From CAWFKW01 sp963816535 (GTDB lineage Bacteria > Bacteroidota > Ignavibacteria > Tepidaquicellales > OLB5): a stretch of 64,000 nucleotides of DNA. The notes beneath the pieces were generated by a model. That model did no database searches. It worked only from the letters and a program-made list of their open reading frames with translations, and was not told the DNA's origin. The position numbers and the translations under genes were made by a program. This document shows, one piece after another, positions 24,825 through 31,376 of this stretch. The stretch spans positions 992,001-1,056,000 of the forward strand of contig CAWFKW010000003.1 in the NCBI GenBank assembly GCA_963816535.1. Reading direction: 5' to 3'. Positions within the stretch are counted from its first letter, which is position 1, and each line of letters starts with the position of its first letter.

Positions 24825-25232
24825 CTAATAACATTTGGGAGTTGGACTCATATATAAACCTTCTATTATCTTGCCGCTCAAACTGTCTTTCAGATATTGT
24901 TCATGTTTATAACAAAAAAAACAAGGGTAAATATACTGATAATCTCCAGCATTTGGCCAATTCATAACGCAATATTGACAATTATTTTCTACAGCATCGT
25001 AATGAATCATATGTTCATCGGCATTTCCAGACAAATCATTTAAACCACGGCCATGTCCGATTTCATGTACTGCGTCTACAATTATCATTTTTTTTCTAGA
25101 ATCAACGCTATAGTTATGGACCTTAAGGGAACTGTCCAAAGCTCCTACAAAAATGAAACATAATGAAGGCGCATATATTGAATTATTGTTAACATCTTTG
25201 TCATATTCAAATTGCTTAAAACAATATGTCAC
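24825..25232 (-). CDS. Catalytic half of a metzincin-like metalloprotease (frameshifted gene, part 2)
   Basis: A 135-residue frame with HEIGHGRGLND (HExxHxxGxxD zinc site), then CQYCVMNW, whose Met resembles a metzincin Met-turn, and PCFFCYKHEQYL (CxxC) 13 residues later. The HExxHxxG, CxM, CxxC order recalls archaemetzincins, though the third ligand is Asp and the spacing differs. It begins with a GTG overlapping the stop of the upstream frame (GTGA). One extra base in the GGGG run at about 25235 would join the frames into PATAMG-VTYCFKQFEYD, so this is one gene of about 290 codons split by a single-base frameshift, or an assembly error. Confidence 0.75.
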   Translation of the reverse strand: MTYCFKQFEYDKDVNNNSIYAPSLCFIFVGALDSSLKVHNYSVDSRKKMIIVDAVHEIGHGRGLNDLSGNADEHMIHYDAVENNCQYCVMNWPNAGDYQYIYPCFFCYKHEQYLKDSLSGKIIEGLYMSPTPKCY

Positions 25233-25708
25233 CCCATCGCTGTGGCGGGGTCAAAATTATGAATTCTTGTTATCCCAAAAACACATATGTAACTATAGTC
25301 ATCATTAGTAAAATTATTTGCTATTTTGTAATTTTTATAAAATGTTTTTATTGTATTTAGAATATTATCATCTAGAAGATCATCATCTAGATTCAAATTT
25401 CTATTAAAAACTAACTTATTTGTGAAACCTACATTATCATAAGCATGGAATAAATCGGTTGAGGTATAACCATCTGGAATTGGGTTATTTCCAAGTGGTC
25501 TGTAAGCACTTGGATGCATAGTTGTGTATCCAACTGAAAGAAGAAGTTGAGGCTGGGCTATTTGTTTCCTTGGGTCTGAACTTCCATTTTGATTATTTGC
25601 ATTGTCGGTATTTGTATCACTACCACAGGAATTCATTGTCGTTAGAATGAATGTTCCCCAGCAAATTAACAAAACTGGTAGAATTGTTCGGAATAATATC
25701 TTTTTCAT
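25229..25708 (-). CDS. N-terminal half of the metzincin-like metalloprotease (frameshifted gene, part 1)
   Basis: A 159-residue frame: signal or lipoprotein-type N-terminus (LFRTILPVLLICWGTFIL, then TTMNSCGSD with a possible lipidated Cys), an Asn/Asp-rich linker (TNTDNANNQNGSSD) and a globular region ending SYICVFGITRIHNFDPATAMG before TGA. The strand SYICVFGITRI is the kind of beta-strand that precedes a metzincin active-site helix. The protease continues in the -1 frame. Export and surface anchoring are inferred from the N-terminus. AT-rich like the rest of the patch. Confidence 0.7.
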   Translation of the reverse strand: MKKILFRTILPVLLICWGTFILTTMNSCGSDTNTDNANNQNGSSDPRKQIAQPQLLLSVGYTTMHPSAYRPLGNNPIPDGYTSTDLFHAYDNVGFTNKLVFNRNLNLDDDLLDDNILNTIKTFYKNYKIANNFTNDDYSYICVFGITRIHNFDPATAMG

Positions 25709-25938
25709 ACAAAAAACAGTATTTTAATAAATTATGAACATTTTGGTTGCACAATTTATTAAATTATAAAGATAAAATAATAAAAAATTTAATTAATTTT
25801 TGTATTTTGTTTAATATCGTAACGGTTTTTGAAGCGCAAATTCAAGAATCACATGATAAAACTTAATCGGGTCATTTTGTTATGTACAAAAATAGTATCA
25901 AGTAAAACCTATTTCCTATGATCTGCATCATAAAGAAG

Positions 25939-25976
25939 AATGATAATTATCGTTGTTGAAAATGATAATTATCATT
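25939..25976. promoter_or_regulatory. Paired AT-rich palindromes, possible operator
   Basis: A perfect palindrome AATGATAATTATCATT (25961-25976) and a one-mismatch copy AATGATAATTATCGTT (25939-25954), 22 bp apart. They resemble Fur/Zur-type boxes (GATAAT/ATTATC) but lack the usual central base. They lie 230 bp upstream of the metalloprotease gene and 35 bp beyond the ATP-grasp-like gene's stop. The rest of 25709-26010 is AT-rich with no gene seen. Confidence 0.45.
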
Positions 25977-26010
25977 GAATAATGGTAACGTAAAAATGAA
26001 CCTCTAGCAT

Positions 26011-27204
26011 TTAGGATAAATCATATTCAAAGTACGCGATGCTTGAGCCCACCCATGTTTGTTCTTTGTTGAAATCAACGCCCATCATCTTGCCTTTGGA
26101 TAGACGCACTAAATTGTTCATCAGGTATGGCTTGCCGTTCTCGTGTGCGAATAGTAAACGAAGCTCGGCTTTTGCGGGCACATCGGGAGTTTCAATGCAG
26201 GGCTCGTATTTGATTTTCTTCTGCAGAATATAATTCTGTTTATCGCTTATCTTATCAAGCATATCTTTGTTAACATCAAACTCAACTCCTTTGCCTGCAA
26301 ATGAAAAGAGCGGTTTCAGAATATAATTTTCCAGATCATCCGGGTATGATTCGAAGTCGCTTAAGAATTTCGTTTCAGGCACATACTTATTTTTTAAATA
26401 AGGCAGCGTGAATTTGCTTATCCTAAAGAACCAATTCGGATGCGCAATCCACTCAACGTTCAGCTCATCCTGAAATCTGAAATTCAGCTTCAGGTCCGGG
26501 CGGCGGTTAAGTTCATCAAATATAACGCGGTTATAGATACGTTCTATTTTAGTTCTCTTTCCGTCACGCTGGTAGAACAGGTCTTTACCCTCTTTGGTAA
26601 TATCAGTAATGCAAACCGGCCTAACGCCTATCCACTTTTCGGCGCAGGCAAAATCAATGCGCGTTTTCTGCTGCTCCGGTTCAATTTCAAGAAGTATAAC
26701 GTTTTCCGGTTTTGAATCTCCAACAATAACATCTTTCAGCTTTTGCACATAAGTTTCGGGATTGTGATACTGGAACAGTCCGCCAAAGTTTTCGGGCACA
26801 TCAAAATACATGCGGTACGTCCTGTTCTGGAGAAGTTCGTAAAAGAAAAGCGACGAAAATCCCTGCAGCTCAATTAGTTGCGGAATAAATTTCCCGTTTT
26901 CATCAATGCAAATCGCAAAATCAATTGCGAGCAAAGCTGAGTAACCGGGATCGTTCGGAGCCTCGTATCCTTCGGGAATAGCCTTAAGCGAAATCTTTTT
27001 ATATTCGTCAGTTACTAGATACGACGTTATCGCGCTAACAGCTTTTAAAATCTCTTTTTTGAATTCTTTGGGAATGAAAATGGGCGTCTCGGCAATTCTG
27101 AAATCGGCGGGATACTCAACATAAGTATTGATATCATTTACCAGTTTCCGGTATTTTTCATCCGAAAATTCCGAGTTGTATTTTTTTCTGAGTTCAGGTA
27201 TCAT
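26011..27204 (-). CDS. ATP-grasp-like protein of unknown specificity
   Basis: A 397-residue cytoplasmic protein. The C-terminal third resembles the ATP-grasp nucleotide-binding fold: YILKPLFSFAGKGVEFDV (lysine and glycine-rich loop), then ILQKKIKYEPCIETP, KAELRLLFAH and LVRLSKGKMMGVDFN, where E/N pairs would bind metal. The N-terminal part has IDFAICIDENGKFIPQLIELQG, a motif also seen in circularly permuted ATP-grasp ligases. It is the last gene of a same-strand set with an M29 peptidase, a YbdK ligase and another ATP-grasp protein. A peptide-bond-forming ligase is therefore proposed, but the family assignment is by fold pattern only. Confidence 0.6.
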   Translation of the reverse strand: MIPELRKKYNSEFSDEKYRKLVNDINTYVEYPADFRIAETPIFIPKEFKKEILKAVSAITSYLVTDEYKKISLKAIPEGYEAPNDPGYSALLAIDFAICIDENGKFIPQLIELQGFSSLFFYELLQNRTYRMYFDVPENFGGLFQYHNPETYVQKLKDVIVGDSKPENVILLEIEPEQQKTRIDFACAEKWIGVRPVCITDITKEGKDLFYQRDGKRTKIERIYNRVIFDELNRRPDLKLNFRFQDELNVEWIAHPNWFFRISKFTLPYLKNKYVPETKFLSDFESYPDDLENYILKPLFSFAGKGVEFDVNKDMLDKISDKQNYILQKKIKYEPCIETPDVPAKAELRLLFAHENGKPYLMNNLVRLSKGKMMGVDFNKEQTWVGSSIAYFEYDLS

Positions 27205-27241
27205 TTAAAAGCATTCCCGCCCTGAGCGGGGATTGTTGAGC

Positions 27242-27658
27242 CTACGGCGCAGTCCTGAAGGTCCAAACGGGACTTGAGGTAGTGGCGCCTTTTGTATCGC
27301 GTGCGATAACTTTCCAGTACAACCTTAAATTATGGTTTACTATCCCAAATCCATAAATAGTCGGAAGATAATTAGCAACTACACGCTGGGCGGGCGGATC
27401 AACATTATCAAGGTAAACGTCATACCTTACCGTATCTCCCGCGTCAGGGTCCGAGCAGCTCCAGCTCAGCGTTATCAGATTGCTTATGCCGGTATCATTG
27501 TTTGGAGGATTTGGGTTGCTTGGCGCCGCAGGCGGATTATTTATATTCCCGTTCCCGTTGCCGACTGTCACAATTTTCTGGTTATCGCTGTTCTCGCAGC
27601 CGGCAGCATATAGCGCCGATAAGGAAATTATAAATGCGTATAACAAAAGAGATCTCAT
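27242..27658 (-). CDS. Lipoprotein with fibronectin type III-like domain
   Basis: A 138-residue protein. A short hydrophobic leader ends in ALYAAGC, a lipobox-like site, followed by a Gly/Asn/Pro-rich linker (GNGNGNINNPPAAPSNPNPP) and one strand-rich domain: ITLSWSCSDPDAGDTVRYDV, then YLDNVDPPAQ and LYWKVIARDTKGATTSSPVW with terminal TFRTAP. The Asp-Pro-Asp-Ala-Gly-Asp pattern is typical of Fn3 or cadherin-like calcium-site domains in Bacteroidota lipoproteins. It is probably surface or periplasm exposed. It sits 17 bases after the M29 aminopeptidase and 37 before the ATP-grasp-like gene. Confidence 0.75.
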   Translation of the reverse strand: MRSLLLYAFIISLSALYAAGCENSDNQKIVTVGNGNGNINNPPAAPSNPNPPNNDTGISNLITLSWSCSDPDAGDTVRYDVYLDNVDPPAQRVVANYLPTIYGFGIVNHNLRLYWKVIARDTKGATTSSPVWTFRTAP

Positions 27659-27675
27659 TGTTATATAGAATTATT

Positions 27676-28695
27676 TTATATAAGAAATTTCCCCTTATCC
27701 ATTACCTGTTCGCCGTCGAACCAGATGCTGCATTTTACGCTCACGCAGTCAATGTGGGTAGTCGATTGCCAGTCAGCCCCCGTATGTTTTGTATACGGGT
27801 GCCCGAACGCAATATGAATAGTGGGCAGCTTTTCGTCCTGTAGGATATGCCCGATAACCCTTTTGCAGGCAAGGTTAGTGCCTATTGCAAACTCGCCTAC
27901 CCTGTTGGAGTTTTCATCGGTCATGGTATATGCAGTAAACTCTTCCAGAAGCTCTTTATTGGAGCACTCCATCCGTATTATCCTGGAGTCCTTAATCTCA
28001 ATTCTTAGCGGGGTATTCTTCAAATCGCCGTATTTCTCGCAAAGATAATCGCCAACAACGCCGTCGACAACATACATACCGTTGCAGCTTTTTGGGGATG
28101 TAAATATTTCCCCGCCCGGCAAATTACCCCACTTTTCCACTGAAATCAATCCACTAGTTTTGAGCCATTTCAAGTCGGGAGAGAATTCGGACAGCATATC
28201 GGTGCCGCCATCTGATGTTATCTTAATAAACTTTGCCTTCCTTGCTTTTTGGATCAGCCGTTCGCTTAGCTCATCAACCTTGTTGAAATCGGCGCGCATT
28301 CCTTCGGTCATGATCTGTTTATTAATATTCACCATGTGCGCATGCCGTATCCGTTTGCTTTCGACCACTTCGGTCATTTCTATCCGCGATCTCAGCTCGC
28401 CTGTTTGCGCGGCCGCGCAAAAGATACTTACATTGGAGGATGCAAGACTATCAAGAACGGGCTGAGGCATATGCGAAATGGGGCGCGGCGAGAAATTTTC
28501 AAGCACGAATAAGTTATACTTTGACCCGACCTTTTCAATCTGGTGCACCAAAGAGGCAGCGATCTCCAGGTTCTCGTTATCGGTAATTACGGTTACAACT
28601 TCTTCCTGTTTAAGCCTCAGGCAGGTGAAGATCGCGTTGTGCGCGCCTTCGGATAAAGCCTCGTCAAATTTAATTCCTGTAACAGACAAATTCAT
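27676..28695 (-). CDS. M29-family metallo-aminopeptidase
   Basis: A 339-residue protein matching the thermophilic aminopeptidase M29 (AmpS/AmpT) family. C-terminal metal-site signatures are visible: NLPGGEIFTSP with the conserved Glu, VGEFAIGTN with Glu, KVIGHILQDEKL-like IGHILQDEKLPTIHIAFGHPY (key residues E, H, G-H) and STTHIDCVSV with His-Asp. TDGGTDM-type SDGGTDMLSEF precedes the metal domain. M29 enzymes remove N-terminal residues from short peptides. The N-terminal half is less conserved. Context with amide-bond ligases suggests that it trims or recycles a peptide product (inference). Confidence 0.8.
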   Translation of the reverse strand: MNLSVTGIKFDEALSEGAHNAIFTCLRLKQEEVVTVITDNENLEIAASLVHQIEKVGSKYNLFVLENFSPRPISHMPQPVLDSLASSNVSIFCAAAQTGELRSRIEMTEVVESKRIRHAHMVNINKQIMTEGMRADFNKVDELSERLIQKARKAKFIKITSDGGTDMLSEFSPDLKWLKTSGLISVEKWGNLPGGEIFTSPKSCNGMYVVDGVVGDYLCEKYGDLKNTPLRIEIKDSRIIRMECSNKELLEEFTAYTMTDENSNRVGEFAIGTNLACKRVIGHILQDEKLPTIHIAFGHPYTKHTGADWQSTTHIDCVSVKCSIWFDGEQVMDKGKFLI

Positions 28696-28723
28696 TCAGT
28701 AAATATATAGTTATAAAATAATC

Positions 28724-29833
28724 TTATGAGGGCAGCCCGGCATGGGTTTCTTCGATAATGTAATCCACTACCTTCAGAAGTCCCTCTTGCGTGCCATCCC
28801 AATTTGCAAGCTGCCTGTCGGCGCCGGTGCCCATCTGCAAAATCTTCAGCACATAATTAACTTCATCCCTGCTTCCAAGGTCGTCAACAACGTCGTTAAT
28901 GAAGGCCAGCAGTTCCATGCAGAGAATTTTAAAATCAACTTCTTCCTGTTTGCCAAAGTCGATAAGTTTCCCTTCGATGCCGTATCTTGCGGCGCGCCAT
29001 TTGTTTTCGTTGATAAGCGCCCGCCTGTAAATCCTGAATCCGAGGTTTTGCCTCAGCAGCTTATACAGCTTGTAAACCACAGCCTGCATAAGCGCTGCCA
29101 GGCAGATAGTTTCATCTATGCGCATCGGTATATCGCATATCCTGAACTCAAGCGTATTAAAAAACGGGTGCAGCCGCACATCGTACCATATCTTTTTGCC
29201 GTTATCTATGCAATTTGTTTTTATAAGCAGCTTAACGTAATTTTCGTAATCGGCCAGACTATCATAATAATCTGGTATTCCTGTTCGCGGAAATTTATCG
29301 AATACCTTCACACGGTATGATTTGAACCCCGTGTTCCTTCCCAGCCAGAACGGTGAATTGGTTGAGAGCGCAAAGAAATGCGGCAGAAAATACCTGACCG
29401 CGTTCATTATCTGCATGCCCACCTCGCGGTTATCAATGCCCACATGCACGTGCAGTCCGAAGATCAGGTTAGCTCTTGCGGCTTCCTGCATTTCTTTTAT
29501 TATTTCTTTATATCTCGGATGATCGGTGATCAATACTTCGTTCCAGTGGGTAAACGGGTGCGTTCCCGCCGCCGCGATCCTGAAGCCGTTCTCTTTGGCA
29601 AGAGAAGCAAGGTTGCCCCTCAGATTTGTAACTTCAGCCCTGGCTTCAGTGATATCAGCGCAGACTTTTGTGCCTATCTCAACGACAGCGCGGTGCATTT
29701 CAGGCTTTATCTGGTCCTTCAAATATTTCCCGGTATCGAATATCTGCTGAATGTGCGAAACCAGCTTGCGGGATTCCGGATCGACGATCTGGAACTCCTC
29801 TTCAATACCTAATGTGAACATTTTATCTAACAC
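28724..29833 (-). CDS. YbdK-family carboxylate-amine ligase (GCS2)
   Basis: A 369-residue glutamate-cysteine ligase type 2 family protein: FTLGIEEEFQIVDP at the N-terminus (metal-binding Glu triad), GTHPFTHW, ANLIFGLHVHVGID and a TLEFRICDIPMRIDE block near residue 240, all signatures of YbdK. These enzymes join an amino acid to a carboxylate using ATP; not all members make gamma-glutamylcysteine. The frame opens with GTG at 29833; ATG 29821 (MFTLGIEEEF) fits family N-termini better. It is 28 bases upstream of the M29 gene. It pairs with ATP-grasp neighbours, a combination reminiscent of two-step glutathione-like synthesis. Confidence 0.85.
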   Translation of the reverse strand: MLDKMFTLGIEEEFQIVDPESRKLVSHIQQIFDTGKYLKDQIKPEMHRAVVEIGTKVCADITEARAEVTNLRGNLASLAKENGFRIAAAGTHPFTHWNEVLITDHPRYKEIIKEMQEAARANLIFGLHVHVGIDNREVGMQIMNAVRYFLPHFFALSTNSPFWLGRNTGFKSYRVKVFDKFPRTGIPDYYDSLADYENYVKLLIKTNCIDNGKKIWYDVRLHPFFNTLEFRICDIPMRIDETICLAALMQAVVYKLYKLLRQNLGFRIYRRALINENKWRAARYGIEGKLIDFGKQEEVDFKILCMELLAFINDVVDDLGSRDEVNYVLKILQMGTGADRQLANWDGTQEGLLKVVDYIIEETHAGLPS

Positions 29834-29991
29834 TTCTTATAATGACTAATTACTAATGACTAATAAACAATTGCCGAATTATGAACAATTAAGAACATAA
29901 AGAAATAGAAAAAGAAATTACTAAAATCGAAGACAAATTACAAATTAAATAATTTACGAAACCTTGTAATTAGTAATCAGTAAATCTGTAA

Positions 29992-30987
29992 TTAACTTTT
30001 TAATGAATTATCGTAAGAACCTTCTCCAAGCTTAATGTTATTCGCGAACGAATAAACAAAATCGCCCCAGGTAAGATTGTTGGCGCCTTCAACATGATTC
30101 TGCGCTCTTCTTATTGACATATTGGCGGCTGCTTCAATTATCCATTCGAAATTTGCTTCGCCTATTGAATGCACATCGGCATCCGGCGCGGGATTGCAGA
30201 AATCGATTGCATAAGGAACTCCGTCTCTCAGCGCAAGCTCGACCGTATTAAAATCATAGCCCAGCGCGCGGTTTATTTTCAGGACCGTATCAACAAGCAT
30301 CCTGTGCTTTGCAGGTTCAATTACTCTGCCGTCGCGGATGTATCTTTCATGAAAAGGATTTCTGGGTTCATACGGCATGACCCAAACATCCTGCCTGTCA
30401 AGGCAGTAACACCTGAAGTATTCTTCGAACTTTATTTCTTCCTGCAGCATCATAACAAGCTGTCCGGTTTCGCTGTATGCTTTAAAGAACGAATCCATAT
30501 CCGTTATCTTGTAAACGCTCTTCCATCCGCCGCCTGAATGCGGTTTAAAATACGCAGGGAACCCAACGTATTCAAATATGCTCTCCCAATCCAGCGGGTA
30601 AGCTAAGTTGCGGAATGAATTATCGGCAGTATCCGGCGGCAGCTTATGCGAAGGGAGCAAAACAGTTTTAGGGACCGGTACCCCGACTTTAGTCATTAAC
30701 GCGTTATTAAAAAACTTTTCGTCGGCGCTCCACCAGAACGGATTATTAATAACAGCGGTTCCGCTGACTGCGGCGTTTTTAAGGTACGCCCTGTAAAACG
30801 GAACGTCCTGGGAGATCCTGTCTATAATAACGTCGTACCTGTTCAGTTCGCCCTGGACTACTTTATGTATCAGGACTGCTTCGGCGGCAAAATCAAGCCC
30901 TGATTCAACCGCTTTGCGGTTTACTCTGTCTATAAAAGCCTGCGGGAAAGTATTTTCCTGACCGAATAATATACCAATTCTTTTCAT
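29992..30987 (-). CDS. ATP-grasp ligase, RimK/Ddl-like
   Basis: A 331-residue protein with an N-terminal preATP-grasp region (KRIGILFGQENTFPQAFIDR) and an ATP-grasp core: NNPFWWSADEKFFNNALMTK, VGVPVPKTVLLP, AYFKPHSGGGWKSVYKI (lysine and glycine loop), MMLQEEIKFEEYFRCYC and ELALRDGVPYAIDFCNPAPD, where Glu, Asp and Asn would bind magnesium. The fold activates a carboxylate as acyl phosphate for attack by an amine. Substrates are unknown. It is first in the same-direction set ending at 26011, separated from the YbdK gene by 158 bases. Confidence 0.82.
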   Translation of the reverse strand: MKRIGILFGQENTFPQAFIDRVNRKAVESGLDFAAEAVLIHKVVQGELNRYDVIIDRISQDVPFYRAYLKNAAVSGTAVINNPFWWSADEKFFNNALMTKVGVPVPKTVLLPSHKLPPDTADNSFRNLAYPLDWESIFEYVGFPAYFKPHSGGGWKSVYKITDMDSFFKAYSETGQLVMMLQEEIKFEEYFRCYCLDRQDVWVMPYEPRNPFHERYIRDGRVIEPAKHRMLVDTVLKINRALGYDFNTVELALRDGVPYAIDFCNPAPDADVHSIGEANFEWIIEAAANMSIRRAQNHVEGANNLTWGDFVYSFANNIKLGEGSYDNSLKS

Positions 30988-31142
30988 ATCAGATATTTTG
31001 CTCCTTTTGATTCAACAAATTAATGAATATTTCGATTTTGACTTAAAAATACCGGATTTTCTTGGGTTTTGTGTTGCAGAAAAACAAACTTACGTAAAGA
31101 TAACGTCATTTAAAAGGGGTAGAAAAAACGTAACTCCGAATC

Positions 31143-31372
31143 CGCCTCAGGCGGGCTTGGAATTACATGTCATCGTGATACAACAACACAGCCACAAAGA
31201 CACGAAGCCACAAAGGATGCGAACATAAAATAAATAAATATCGCCTCTTCTCAAGTCAGCTGAAACTAAGAGTCCCAAGCCGGAGCTTGGGACTCAGCAA
31301 CTGAATAGTACGCTCCCCCTCTCCCTGTGGGAGAGGGGGTAGCCCGCCTTAGGCGGGCGGGGGTGAGACTAT
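31143..31372. repeat. Stack of different palindromes and CACAAAG words
   Basis: In 230 bases: CCGCCTCAGGCGGG (31143-31156), CACAAAG/GCCACAAAG words (31186-31216) like those near GxxExxY loci, a perfect 11-bp stem GAGTCCCAAGC with loop CGGA and GCTTGGGACTC (31270-31295), CCCCCTCTCCC-TGT-GGGAGAGGGGG (31315-31339) and CCCGCCTTAGGCGGG (31343-31357). The GAGTCCCAAGC hairpin is terminator-like in stem but has no T-run. This is all that the stretch 30988-31376 holds. Confidence 0.8.
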
Positions 31373-31376
31373 CTTT

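Noticed and set aside
29834..29991. A precursor-peptide gene between the ATP-grasp and YbdK genes
   Set aside because: The 158 bases are AT-rich and contain no start codon with a ribosome binding site followed by a plausible peptide.
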